Assembly (NCBI GenBank): GCA_017561025.1 | Contig: JAFZDU010000124.1 | Location: 17,202 to 81,201 of the forward strand | Reading direction: 5' to 3' | DNA: 64,000 bases | DNA from: Bacteroidales bacterium | GTDB lineage: Bacteria > Bacteroidota > Bacteroidia > Bacteroidales > F082 | Shown: piece after piece, positions 1 to 8,867 of the stretch | Layout: each line of letters opens with the position of its first letter | Numbering within the stretch: position 1 is the stretch's first letter | Program-made: the position numbers and the translations under genes | The notes under the pieces: model-generated | The model's database searches: none | Told to the model about the DNA's origin: nothing | Seen by the model: the letters and a program-made list of their open reading frames with translations, nothing else

Positions 1-1
1 T

Positions 2-1819
2 CCTGTGACATGGCAAGAGACATCATTCGGAGATTATCCTTACAACCCAGGCATCGGTTTAATCCGTCCTGACGTATGCGCACCAGGCGTCGACGTCGTC
101 TCACTCAACTACGCCAACGAAGGATACACCAAGATGACAGGAACATCGATGGCAGCACCTTGCGTGGCAGGCGTCATCAGCCTCATGCTCTCAAAAGACC
201 CAAGTCTCACACCAGCAGAGATAAGCATGATACTCGAGACATCGGCGGTGAAACTGACAGAGACAAAAAGCAACGACTCAGGATCAGGCAGAGTCGACGC
301 ACTTGCAGCAGTCAACGCCGTTGACATGGGACCAATCAAATGCAGCATCGCCATCGTCAACGACGCTAACGGCAACAACAACGGCAGAATGAACCCAGGC
401 GAAGAAGTCATCATCGACTTACACTGCGAGAACACCTCATCACAAGCATTCAGCAACGTGACAGCAGTCTTGACATGCAAGAACGAATGGGTCAGCTTCA
501 CAAAACCTAATGCAGAGATAGGCAATATCGGTGCAAACGATTTATTCACAATAGAAAACACTTTGAAAGTCCTTATCGACGAAGAAGCAGAGAGCAAGAC
601 ACCGCTTTATTTCGACGTAGAGTTTTACGAAGGCAATAGCAAGATATCAACAACAAGATTCTCAGGAATAATATACGACAACACCATCAGATATTCGTCA
701 TTTGTCGTCATGAACGACGATAACGGCAACGGCGCATTAGAGGCAGGCGAGACAGCAGATCTCGGCGTGTTGCTCATCAACGCTGGCAATGAAATCGCTG
801 TGGATTTGAGCGGAACATTATCGAGCAGCAGCAACCTCGTAACCATCAACGAAAACGAAGCGTTCTTCAACTCAATAGGCGCTGAAGGCAACGCAATAGC
901 TTATTTCAACGTCACATTAGCAAGCAACGCAGGCAACAACCTCAACATTCCTTTTGAGATTGAGGTGAAAGACAAATTCAACAAAACCAACAATTTCAGC
1001 ATGAACTACATCAGCACTTGCGACGTAGTTTACACTTTGACCGACGAATTCGGCGACGGATGGAACGGCGCCAAGATCTACGCTCACTACAGCGACGGTT
1101 CTGAATCAGACACTTACACCATCACAAGCGGTCAATCACAGACATTCACAAAGACTTTAAATTCAGGCGTGACAGTATCGCTCGAATGGAAGAAAGGTGG
1201 CGTCGACAACGAATGTATCTATTCAATAAACTACGCCAACGGCACTGAAATCTTCAGCGGCAAAGGACGCCAAGACGGAGTGTTCTTCAGCTGGATCTAC
1301 GACTGTTCATGTCAGAATATAATGTACGAAAGCTGCGAACCTGCCCAGAATTTAGAACTCGTCGTTTACAGCAATTGCATCGACATTAAATGGGACGCTC
1401 CTGAAACACAAGACGTTCTTTATTACGAAGTGTATCGCGACACCGAACAGATCGACGTTACTGAAGAACTCTTCTTCAGAGATGAAAACCTAAGCAGCGG
1501 CACTTATACTTATAACGTGAGACCAGTCTACGAAGACTGCTACGGCGAACTCATCAGCAAACAGATTTCATTCACAGTCAACACTCAAGAAATCGAAGAG
1601 ATAAACGCCACAGTATATCCAAATCCATCTAACGACAGATTCATCGTCAAGGCAGATAACATGACTAACATCACAGTGTTCAACATCTTAGGAGAGAAAG
1701 TCATGGAAAGAAAGCTCGATGCCAACTCATACGAAATCAACGGACTCGACAACGGCATTTATTTCGTTAACATAGAGACAGAAAACGGTCTTGCAGTAAG
1801 AAAGATTGTTAAATATTAA
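2..1819 (+). CDS. T9SS-exported subtilisin-like serine peptidase (S8), 5' end outside the window
   Basis: This is the C-terminal part of a secreted subtilase. The frame is open to the left edge, so the true start and the Asp and His of the triad lie outside the window. The catalytic Ser motif GTSMAAP is at about residues 46-52 of the visible part and is followed by the usual helix (VAGVISLML) and the GSGRVDA motif. Next come two beta-sandwich segments with Asp/Asn-rich turns (about 110-340), a Cys-containing domain (about 340-450) and a fibronectin III-like domain (about 460-530). The last 70 residues are a type A T9SS sorting domain (YPNPSNDRF, then GIYFVNIET and a KIVKY end). The protein is therefore probably anchored or released at the cell surface. 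The flippase gene follows after 11 bp. Substrate is unknown. Confidence 0.9.
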   Translation, partial: PVTWQETSFGDYPYNPGIGLIRPDVCAPGVDVVSLNYANEGYTKMTGTSMAAPCVAGVISLMLSKDPSLTPAEISMILETSAVKLTETKSNDSGSGRVDALAAVNAVDMGPIKCSIAIVNDANGNNNGRMNPGEEVIIDLHCENTSSQAFSNVTAVLTCKNEWVSFTKPNAEIGNIGANDLFTIENTLKVLIDEEAESKTPLYFDVEFYEGNSKISTTRFSGIIYDNTIRYSSFVVMNDDNGNGALEAGETADLGVLLINAGNEIAVDLSGTLSSSSNLVTINENEAFFNSIGAEGNAIAYFNVTLASNAGNNLNIPFEIEVKDKFNKTNNFSMNYISTCDVVYTLTDEFGDGWNGAKIYAHYSDGSESDTYTITSGQSQTFTKTLNSGVTVSLEWKKGGVDNECIYSINYANGTEIFSGKGRQDGVFFSWIYDCSCQNIMYESCEPAQNLELVVYSNCIDIKWDAPETQDVLYYEVYRDTEQIDVTEELFFRDENLSSGTYTYNVRPVYEDCYGELISKQISFTVNTQEIEEINATVYPNPSNDRFIVKADNMTNITVFNILGEKVMERKLDANSYEINGLDNGIYFVNIETENGLAVRKIVKY

Positions 1820-1830
1820 AATATATTAAC

Positions 1831-3336
1831 ATGAAGAATCCTATCAAGGCATTAGCAGGACAGACAGTGATTTACGGTCTCGGAACAATCGTTCCGAGAC
1901 TGCTTAATTATCTCCTCACACCTTTCTACGTAAGAGTTTTCGTGTCGGGAGAATACGGACAAATCTCGGAGCTCTACGCCTGGATCGCCTTGTTCCTCGC
2001 GATATTGACATTCGGAATGGAGACTACTTTCTTCCGTTTCTCACAGAAAGAAAACAGCAGCAAAGTCTTCAACAACGCCGAGAGCATCGTCCTCTTGATA
2101 ACATTCGTCTTCCTCGTCTTATACGGCATCTTCTATAAGTCGTTCGCTCAACTTATTCATTACGAGTTCAACACCTATTACGTGCTGCTCATAGGGATAA
2201 TAGTAGCGATTGATGCAATAGCAGCGATACCTTTCGCCATGCTGAGAAAAGAAGAGAAAGCAGGACGTTTCAGCATGATAAAGACCGTCAACGTATTGTC
2301 GAACATACTTCTCAACATCTTCTTCTTAGTCGTCATTCCAGAGAAATCGATGGCGATTGCAAAATGGATCTTCGGCGGACAGACATCCTTGCTCATCTGG
2401 GTTTTCATCTCCAACATATTGGCAAGTCTCATCAACCTTATCTTATTATCGCCACAACTTTCAAAGTTGAGATTAGGTCTCGACAAAGAACTCGTCAAGT
2501 CGATGTTGAAATATTCCTTCCCGATTTTATTGATAAGTTTGGTCGGCATGGTCAACGAAGTAGCGGACAAGATCTTGATTAAGTTCCTCGTCACCATTCC
2601 TGACGAGAGCGTCTTGTCAAGCATGAATATAACAGGGCAGGAGTACGCCATGCAGCAGCTCGGCATCTATTCCGCCAACTTCAAGCTCGGCGTCCTCATG
2701 ACCATCTTCATACAGATGTTCCGTTTCGCCTCGGAACCATTCTTCTTCGGTCACGCCAAAGACCGCAACGCTCCATCTTTGTACGCAAAAGTCATGACAT
2801 ATTTCGTGATATTCTGTCTCCTCATATTCCTCGGAGTGATGTTCTATATGGACATCCTGCAAAACTTCGTAGGAAGAAGCGGCAGCGACTACCGCGAAGG
2901 ACTAGTCATCGTACCTATAATATTGATCGCCAATATGCTTTATGGTATCGTCTTCAACCTTTCTATCTGGTTTAAGTTATCAGACAAGACATATTACGGA
3001 ACCATCATCGCGATAATAGGTTCTATTGTCACACTCGCATGTTTCTTCTTCTTAATCCCAAGAATAGGTTACTTAGGCGCAGCGATAGCACACCTCGCAT
3101 GCTACATCGTCATGATGCTGGTGTCGTACTTCTGGGGACAGAAAAACTTCCCTATACCTTACCAGATTGGAAGAATCGCAATTTATTGTGCGCTCGCCGC
3201 AATATTATATTTCGTAAGCAGTTTATTCATTGACTTCAACATCATTTTGAAACTAAGTCTCAACACTATAATGATTTTATTGTTTATGACTGTTGTCGTC
3301 ATTATGGAAAGAAAGAACCCACTTAAAATAGATTAA
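1831..3336 (+). CDS. Polysaccharide/lipid-linked oligosaccharide flippase (Wzx/MOP family)
   Basis: A 501-residue, highly hydrophobic protein with about 12-14 predicted membrane spans and short polar loops. It has the N-terminal pattern of polysaccharide-biosynthesis flippases (KALAGQTVIYGLGTIVPR, then LLTPFYVRVF). Family members move lipid-linked sugar repeats, or lipid II-like carriers, across the inner membrane. It starts 11 bp after the subtilase and is followed by dut after 20 bp, so it is probably co-transcribed. No glycosyltransferase cluster surrounds it, so the substrate cannot be inferred. A flippase followed by dut, a TPR protein, a DUF4292 protein and an M23 protein is, as I recall, a common Bacteroidota order, which suggests a core envelope role. 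Confidence 0.88.
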   Translation: MKNPIKALAGQTVIYGLGTIVPRLLNYLLTPFYVRVFVSGEYGQISELYAWIALFLAILTFGMETTFFRFSQKENSSKVFNNAESIVLLITFVFLVLYGIFYKSFAQLIHYEFNTYYVLLIGIIVAIDAIAAIPFAMLRKEEKAGRFSMIKTVNVLSNILLNIFFLVVIPEKSMAIAKWIFGGQTSLLIWVFISNILASLINLILLSPQLSKLRLGLDKELVKSMLKYSFPILLISLVGMVNEVADKILIKFLVTIPDESVLSSMNITGQEYAMQQLGIYSANFKLGVLMTIFIQMFRFASEPFFFGHAKDRNAPSLYAKVMTYFVIFCLLIFLGVMFYMDILQNFVGRSGSDYREGLVIVPIILIANMLYGIVFNLSIWFKLSDKTYYGTIIAIIGSIVTLACFFFLIPRIGYLGAAIAHLACYIVMMLVSYFWGQKNFPIPYQIGRIAIYCALAAILYFVSSLFIDFNIILKLSLNTIMILLFMTVVVIMERKNPLKID

Positions 3337-3356
3337 CAAATTAAAAAAAGATAAAA

Positions 3357-3791
3357 ATGGAAGTAAAAATCATCAACAAATCAGACAATCAATTACCAGC
3401 ATACGAAACAATCCACTCAGCAGGCATGGACTTAAGAGCATATTTGCCAGAAGGTCCTATCGTTCTTAAACCAATGCAAAGAACATTAGTGCCAACAGGA
3501 CTCTTCATGGAGATTCCAGAAGGTTATGAAGGACAGGTTAGACCACGCAGCGGTTTGGCAATAAAGAACGGCATCACAGTATTGAACACTCCTGGAACAA
3601 TCGACGCCGACTACAGAGGCGAGGTCAAGATCATACTTATCAACTTGTCAGACACCGACTTCACCATCAACAGCGGCGAGAGAGTAGCACAGATCGTATT
3701 CGCCAAATGCGAGCAGATGGAAGTCGTCAACGTTGAGACATTAAGCGAGACAGAACGCGGCACCGGCGGTTTCGGACATACAGGAAAATGA
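3357..3791 (+). CDS. dut: dUTP diphosphatase
   Basis: Hydrolyses dUTP to dUMP and pyrophosphate, keeping uracil out of DNA and feeding thymidylate synthesis; a cytoplasmic homotrimer. The five trimeric dUTPase motifs can be read: AGMDLRA, then [11 protein letters not shown] (motif 2), [10 protein letters not shown] (motif 3, with the catalytic Asp), GERVAQIVF (motif 4) and the C-terminal [11 protein letters not shown] (motif 5, P-loop-like arm). The length of 144 residues is normal. It sits between the flippase and the TPR gene on the plus strand. Confidence 0.97.
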   Translation: MEVKIINKSDNQLPAYETIHSAGMDLRAYLPEGPIVLKPMQRTLVPTGLFMEIPEGYEGQVRPRSGLAIKNGITVLNTPGTIDADYRGEVKIILINLSDTDFTINSGERVAQIVFAKCEQMEVVNVETLSETERGTGGFGHTGK

Positions 3792-3792
3792 T

Positions 3793-3894
3793 GACAAAAG
3801 ACTAAAGGCAAAAGACTAAAGACTAAAGGCGAAAGGGGATTTGAATTGAAAGTTGTAGTCAGAGTTTAAGGTTTAAAGTTTAAGGTTTAAAGTT
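3793..3894 (+). repeat. Two low-complexity repeat tracts between dut and the TPR gene
   Basis: At about 3793-3836 there is an imperfect tandem of a 12-14 base unit of the type AAAGACTAAAGGC. At 3864-3894 there is a second tract built from alternating GTTTAAGG and TTTAAAG units. Neither encodes anything. Variants of the first unit, or its complement, recur at 5731-5775, 24606-24632 and 30368-30428, so this is a dispersed family and not a local slippage product. Confidence 0.75.
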
Positions 3895-3928
3895 CAATGG
3901 TCCAAAAATTCACTCCTAACTTATAAAT

Positions 3929-5629
3929 ATGCGTAAAATCTTATTCATGCTATTATCATTGCTGATGGTGAATTCCGTTGCATCAGCTCAGGACACCATA
4001 CCAGCCAAGAAAAATTTCGCTCAGAATGCTGAGTTATTCTCACAAGGTCTCGAAAACAAATTCAATGAGAACTTTGATGTGGCTATAGAATATTTTGAGA
4101 AGGCCATTGAGGTTTTCCCTCAGGATCATGCCAGCATGTATGAATTAAGCGCATTGTACACTATCAAAGGAAGAGCCGACAAAGGCTTCGAAATGATACA
4201 GCAAGCCGTCGAACTCGACAACACAAACAAATGGTATAAGATCAGACTTGCGGACTTCCATAAGCAAAACCGCGACTATGAGGCTTTCATAGGCATTTAT
4301 GATGAACTTCTCGAAAACGAACCTAATAACTTAGAATATCTGGAAGTCTATATCGAGGCTCTTCTCAATATAGGAGACTACGAAAGAGTGACAGAGAAAC
4401 TAGATGTCTATGAGGAAAACATAGGTGTAAACGAATATCTGTCATTACAAAAAATCGAGATTTACAATCTTCTAGGCAAGAAGGACAAGGTAGTGAGCGA
4501 GATGGAAAAACTATCTGAAGCTTATCCATACGAAACCCGTTACATGTCGATGCTAGCAGAGACTTACGTTCAATACGGACGTGAAAAAGACGCTTTCCCT
4601 TTATATCTTAAAATCAAACAGCTCAACCCAGAAGACCCTTACATCAATATCTCCTTGCTGGAATATTATCAGAAACAAGGCGATATCGACAAGGCCTTCG
4701 AAGAATTTATCTCTTCAATAAAAAACAAAAACCTCGACTACAACACCAAGGCCCAGATTTACGAATACTGGTTCAACCAAAAGGAAGGTAACGACAAAAT
4801 CGTGAAAGAGGCTGAAATGGCAGGTAAGGCCTTCATAGAGACACATCCCGACAAAGAACTTGGATATTATGTTATCGGAACTGTTTATTTCAACAAAGAA
4901 GTATACGACAAGGCTCAGAATTATTATCTCGATGCCATCGCAAGAGACAGCAGCAGCTTCATCACATGGTACCAACTAGTCTTTACCGATATAGAATTAC
5001 AAAATGCCGACACTTTGTACAAACACTCAAAGTCGGCTATGCGCTTCTATCCAGAACAGCCAATTTTCTATCTATTCAATGGCGTAGCTCTCATCGACAT
5101 GAAAAAATACGAGGAAGCTATCAAAGTATTCGAAAAAGGAAGAAAAATGTCTGCCGACAAAAAACTGACAAGCTCATTTGACACTTATATAGCCGATATA
5201 CATCACGAACTCGGCAACAAGGATAAAATGTATCAGTCGTACGACAAAGTCCTTAAAAACGACCCGGAAAACGTTTATGTGCTGAATAATTATGCATATT
5301 TCCTCTCCGTTGATGGAATACGTCTAGACGAGGCTCTTAAAATGTCAGCAATAACAGTAGAGAAAGAGCCTAAGAACGTGACATACATCGACACCTACGC
5401 ATGGATATTATACAAACTAGGAAGATATAAGGACGCAAGAAGATGGATGGAGAAAGTGTTCTCGTACGACAAAAACCCTCAAGGCATCTATTATGAACAT
5501 TATGGCGATATACTGTATATGTCGGGCGACACAAAAAAAGCTGTACAGAATTGGAAGAAAGCAAAGAAAATAGGTGGAACGTCAGAATTCATAGACCAGA
5601 AAATAAAGGATGAGAAGATTTATGAATAA
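3929..5629 (+). CDS. Exported tetratricopeptide-repeat protein
   Basis: A 566-residue protein with an N-terminal signal peptide (hydrophobic core about 4-18, predicted cleavage after ASA, giving a mature N-terminus of Gln21). The rest is almost entirely helical TPR hairpins, recognisable from repeated A/G-Y-x-x-A patterns such as FDVAIEYFEKAIEVFP, YDKAQNYYLDAI and YEEAIKVFEKG. There is no lipobox, so it is periplasmic or surface-associated. TPR arrays bind partner proteins; no enzymatic domain is seen. It overlaps the next lipoprotein gene by a few bases and lies just upstream of an EnvC-like protein, so it may act in envelope or septal assembly. That role is inferred from context only. Confidence 0.9.
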   Translation: MRKILFMLLSLLMVNSVASAQDTIPAKKNFAQNAELFSQGLENKFNENFDVAIEYFEKAIEVFPQDHASMYELSALYTIKGRADKGFEMIQQAVELDNTNKWYKIRLADFHKQNRDYEAFIGIYDELLENEPNNLEYLEVYIEALLNIGDYERVTEKLDVYEENIGVNEYLSLQKIEIYNLLGKKDKVVSEMEKLSEAYPYETRYMSMLAETYVQYGREKDAFPLYLKIKQLNPEDPYINISLLEYYQKQGDIDKAFEEFISSIKNKNLDYNTKAQIYEYWFNQKEGNDKIVKEAEMAGKAFIETHPDKELGYYVIGTVYFNKEVYDKAQNYYLDAIARDSSSFITWYQLVFTDIELQNADTLYKHSKSAMRFYPEQPIFYLFNGVALIDMKKYEEAIKVFEKGRKMSADKKLTSSFDTYIADIHHELGNKDKMYQSYDKVLKNDPENVYVLNNYAYFLSVDGIRLDEALKMSAITVEKEPKNVTYIDTYAWILYKLGRYKDARRWMEKVFSYDKNPQGIYYEHYGDILYMSGDTKKAVQNWKKAKKIGGTSEFIDQKIKDEKIYE

Positions 5630-6515
5630 GAAAGACTACAAGACTACGTGCACGGTGCCTGAGCCTGTCGAAGGCACAACTGTCGGAGCTTCGACAAGCT
5701 CAGCGACCGAGGGAAAGACTACAGGGCTGCTGACTTTTGTCTTTTGCCTTTTGTCATTAGCCTTTGTCGTAAGTTCTTGTTCTACTGGAAAGGATATATC
5801 CAGATTCAATATAAAATCAATGAGCACCAATAATCTTATCAGAGAGATTGAAGACAATCAATTTGAATTTGACAATCTTGAAGCCAAGATAGGCGTCAAC
5901 CTTAAAGGCAATAACAGCATGGGACTTAAAGGTCAGATAAGAATGCATAACGACAGCGTGATATGGATTTCCTTATCACTAAAAGTAGGCATAGAAATAG
6001 GAAGAATAATGATTACTCCCGACTCGGTAAAATATATCAATAGAAGCACCAAGACATATCTCGCTGAAAGCATTGACTACTTCAACGAATATCTTCCAAT
6101 AGTGCCATCAATACAGTTTTTACAAGACATGCTGCTTGGCAACGACACCCAAATAAAACGCAGAGAGAAATACAAATCATACATTGACGACAAAAGATAT
6201 AAGCTCGAGGCAAAAAACGATTTTATAGATAAGAATATATGGATACTGCCTGAGTCATTTAAAATCGGTGAATTTAATATCAAAGACAACAGAGCCAATA
6301 GCGGAGAACTGACACTGAAATATGAGAATTTTCAAAATGTCGACGGCAGACTCTTGCCTACCAAAATAGTTTTTGATGTTGACAATAACATAGGCAAACA
6401 TGACGATAAGTCGATTATTCATATAGAGATTAATTATTCAGATATTAAAAAAAATGAGAAGTTGGAATTTCCTTTCAACATCTCACCTAAATTCGAACAG
6501 ATACTTATATGGTAA
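5622..6515 (+). CDS. DUF4292-type lipoprotein with repeat-derived N-terminus
   Basis: I recognise the C-terminal 240 residues as resembling the DUF4292 family of Bacteroidota lipoproteins, possibly with a LolA/LolB-like lipid-binding fold (inference). The ATG at 5622 overlaps the TPR stop and has a purine-rich stretch (GGATGAGAAG) upstream; 5610 is an alternative. The lipobox Cys is at residue 53 (VVSSC), after an unusually long n-region. Residues about 13-30 (PEPVEG, then ASTSSATEG) are the translation of a palindromic repeat. The hydrophobic core that follows (LLTFVFCLLSLAFVV) is encoded by the same low-complexity sequence family found between genes elsewhere in this window. The gene overlaps the M23 gene by 7 bp. 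Confidence 0.82.
   Translation: MNKKDYKTTCTVPEPVEGTTVGASTSSATEGKTTGLLTFVFCLLSLAFVVSSCSTGKDISRFNIKSMSTNNLIREIEDNQFEFDNLEAKIGVNLKGNNSMGLKGQIRMHNDSVIWISLSLKVGIEIGRIMITPDSVKYINRSTKTYLAESIDYFNEYLPIVPSIQFLQDMLLGNDTQIKRREKYKSYIDDKRYKLEAKNDFIDKNIWILPESFKIGEFNIKDNRANSGELTLKYENFQNVDGRLLPTKIVFDVDNNIGKHDDKSIIHIEINYSDIKKNEKLEFPFNISPKFEQILIW
5660..5702 (+). repeat. Palindromic PEPVEG-type repeat inside a coding sequence
   Basis: Inverted arms of 15 bases, TGAGCCTGTCGAAGG at 5660-5674 and GCTTCGACAAGCTCA at 5688-5702, pair with one internal and one terminal mismatch around a 13-base loop. Translation of such elements gives PEPVEG and ASTSSAT peptides, a pattern seen in many bacterial genomes. Here it lies in frame within the N-terminal region of a lipoprotein gene. 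Confidence 0.85.
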
Positions 6516-7717
6516 AGAATAACAAGATACTGATTCCCTTATTATTCTTTTTCCTCATTTCATTGTCGGGAAGAAGCCAGAGCGTACAGTCGCTGGAGAA
6601 GAAAATCCAGTCGATACAGAAGGATATTAAACTGGCTGAAAAACTCTTGAAAGAGACTTCTAAAGACAAGGAGACAACAATCAACCAAGTTGCTTTATTG
6701 CAGACTCAAATCAACCAGAGAGAGAGTCTTATAAAGACTTATCAGAACCAAGTAAACGCCATCAACAAGGAAATTCAGAAAAACAAGAACAATATCTCAG
6801 CATTGGAGAAAGATATTGCGTTGTATAGAAAAGAATACTCCAACTTATTGGTCATCAACTATAGAAACAAAGGTAAAGTCAACAATCTTCTTTTCATATT
6901 CTCTTCTGAAGATTTCAACCAGGCCATGAGAAGAATGCGCTATCTTCAAGAGCTTAACGACATGTTAAAAGACAAGATAGATGATATCAGTTCAACGCAG
7001 ACCAAGATCAACACACAGCTCGCTAAAAACGAGAAACACAAGAAAGAGATTGAGAAAATCCTAGACGAAGAGAAAAAAGAAAAGGCTACATTAGTGAAAG
7101 AACGCGACAAGCTCAATAAGGACATCGCATCATTGAAGAAGAAAGAGAGCCAGATACAGAAAGACATTAAGAAGAAGGAAAATGAGACAAAGGCTCTTAA
7201 AAAAGAGATTGAGAAAATCATAGCAGAAGAGATACGTAAAGCCAAGGAAAGGGAGGAGGCCGCCAAGAAAAACAACGGCAAGCCTGTCGACTACAAGCTA
7301 TCATCCAATTTCGCACAGAATAAAGGCAAGCTGCCTTATCCTGTAGAACAAGGCATCATAATAGGAAAATACGGCTTAAGCCAGCATCCTACGCAGAAAA
7401 AAGTCACAGTCAACAACAACGGCATCGACATCAGCACAATAAAGGGAGCTAAGGCAAGAAGTGTCTTTGAAGGAGAGGTGTGCTTCATCACCAGCCAAGG
7501 CGGCAACAATGTCATACTTATACGTCACGGCTTGTATTTCACATTATATTCCAACCTTGAAAAGGTATTTGTAAGGGTAGGAGACAAGGTCACGACAGGG
7601 CAGGAGATAGGCCGTATACACACTAATGTCAGCGATGGCAAGACTATATTGCACTTTGAGATATGGCAAGAAAACAGAACCACTGTCAACCCTGCTTTAT
7701 GGATTATGAAGAACTGA
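6509..7717 (+). CDS. EnvC-like murein hydrolase activator (degenerate LytM/M23 domain)
   Basis: A 402-residue protein. The signal peptide ends near GRSQ, giving Gln24 as the likely first mature residue. A long charged coiled coil spans about 25-260, and a C-terminal LytM domain about 285-402. In catalytic LytM proteins zinc is held by HxGxD and HxH, with another His in YAH. Here these read NNGID (His replaced by Asn303, Asp307 kept), YSNL (His replaced by Asn349) and ILHFE (first His replaced by Ile380, His382 kept). It therefore probably activates an amidase and does not cut peptidoglycan itself, as E. coli EnvC does. It starts inside the end of the preceding lipoprotein gene, which implies translational coupling. 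Confidence 0.9.
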   Translation: MVKNNKILIPLLFFFLISLSGRSQSVQSLEKKIQSIQKDIKLAEKLLKETSKDKETTINQVALLQTQINQRESLIKTYQNQVNAINKEIQKNKNNISALEKDIALYRKEYSNLLVINYRNKGKVNNLLFIFSSEDFNQAMRRMRYLQELNDMLKDKIDDISSTQTKINTQLAKNEKHKKEIEKILDEEKKEKATLVKERDKLNKDIASLKKKESQIQKDIKKKENETKALKKEIEKIIAEEIRKAKEREEAAKKNNGKPVDYKLSSNFAQNKGKLPYPVEQGIIIGKYGLSQHPTQKKVTVNNNGIDISTIKGAKARSVFEGEVCFITSQGGNNVILIRHGLYFTLYSNLEKVFVRVGDKVTTGQEIGRIHTNVSDGKTILHFEIWQENRTTVNPALWIMKN

Positions 7718-7733
7718 CAACTAATGAAATGTT

Positions 7734-7865
7734 ATGAATAGACTACTGAAGAATATAATCATAGTTATGATAGCAGGATTACTGCTAGCCTCATGCTCGC
7801 GAGCTTACGAGCCTATCAATGTCCCTAAGAAAAAAGGCAGATGCAATTCCTGCTCCAGATTCTGA
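7734..7865 (+). CDS. 43-residue Cys-rich small lipoprotein
   Basis: A short frame beginning with ATG at 7734, 17 bp after the M23 gene, encodes 43 residues. It has a basic N-terminus (MNRLLKN), a hydrophobic core and a clear lipobox (LLASC, Cys21). The mature part is only 23 residues, contains PKKKGRCNSCSRF, and carries two further Cys in a CxxC arrangement (CNSC). The clean signal peptide plus lipobox, the operon position and the absence of anything else in the gap support a real gene. Function unknown; a membrane-tethered metal- or thiol-active peptide is possible. Confidence 0.75.
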   Translation: MNRLLKNIIIVMIAGLLLASCSRAYEPINVPKKKGRCNSCSRF

Positions 7866-7876
7866 AACAGCAATTG

Positions 7877-8866
7877 TCACTTTCTATAAATCACATTCAA
7901 CACAACATCACCGACCATTCCTAATGTCTTAGTATCAATTTGTTCGATATTGTCGTTCAAAGTATGCCAATATGGATAGAACGAACTGTCCTCGTTATCT
8001 TCAAGATGGATGAGATCTATCATTGGGATATTGGCATTCACATTGACATAGATATGGTCATCGTTGATAGGATGTCCTATCTCATTGATGAAATATTGGT
8101 CATAGCCTAATTCGCGTGCTATTCTCCATACTTCATTACTTACAGAAGGAGCAAATTGCTGTGTGTAATATTCTTTAGGAAATCTTGGATTTGGAGCGCC
8201 TACCATGTCGAGCAATATTCCGAAATAAGCTCTATAGTTGTATATATGAGGATTTACCGACCAATATTGAGAGCCAAGAGCCCAGTCGTTGTTTGTCATG
8301 AGATTGAGATATTGAGGAGCTCCATAGTCTTCCAAATCGAAGAGAATGATGTCTATTCCTGTTTTCATAGGATTTTCAGCTAGCACTCTGGCTATTTCCA
8401 TTAGAACACCTACGCCGCTAGCTCCGTCGTTGGCACCGTCTATTGGAGTATTCCATTTGGTTCTATCAGGGTCGTGGTCGGCATAAGGACGTGAATCCCA
8501 GTGAGCGGCAAGCAGTATTCTCTTCCTGGCCTCAGGATTGAAGGAGGCGATGATATTCTTTCCGTCAATGCTTTTTCCATTATATAATCGTGATCTGAAT
8601 TCCTGTACATAGACGGTGTCGGCCTTATCATTGAAGAAATCGATAAACCATTCAGCACATTTGGCATGAGCCTCGCTGCCTGGCACACGCGGACCGAAAT
8701 CCAATTGCTTAGCCACATAATTATACGCCGAATCAGCATTGAAGCTAGGGACTATTATCTCCTGCTTCTGAGGAATGCTGGTTGTTGTTTGCTTGTTGTT
8801 CTGTTTATTGTCACAAGATGTGATTGATAACGCGATCAATGATATATAGAATATTTTTTTTAACAT
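7877..8866 (-). CDS. Glutaminyl-peptide cyclotransferase, M28-fold lipoprotein
   Basis: Converts N-terminal Gln to pyroglutamate on exported proteins. An M28-fold zinc enzyme of about 329 residues with a lipoprotein signal (lipobox ITSC), so it is exported and lipid-anchored. The motifs match the bacterial glutaminyl cyclases of Porphyromonas type: FGPRVPGS, AAHWDSRPYAD, GANDGASGVG (zinc Asp), DLEDYG (zinc/catalytic Glu) and YWHTLNDN (zinc His). I chose the ATG at 8866 because the upstream ATG at 8890 lies in a dispersed repeat and would add a non-signal octapeptide. A plain M28 aminopeptidase is the alternative. Many exported proteins in this window have Gln as first mature residue, which fits the cyclase role. 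Confidence 0.87.
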   Translation of the reverse strand: MLKKIFYISLIALSITSCDNKQNNKQTTTSIPQKQEIIVPSFNADSAYNYVAKQLDFGPRVPGSEAHAKCAEWFIDFFNDKADTVYVQEFRSRLYNGKSIDGKNIIASFNPEARKRILLAAHWDSRPYADHDPDRTKWNTPIDGANDGASGVGVLMEIARVLAENPMKTGIDIILFDLEDYGAPQYLNLMTNNDWALGSQYWSVNPHIYNYRAYFGILLDMVGAPNPRFPKEYYTQQFAPSVSNEVWRIARELGYDQYFINEIGHPINDDHIYVNVNANIPMIDLIHLEDNEDSSFYPYWHTLNDNIEQIDTKTLGMVGDVVLNVIYRK

Positions 8867-8867
8867 A

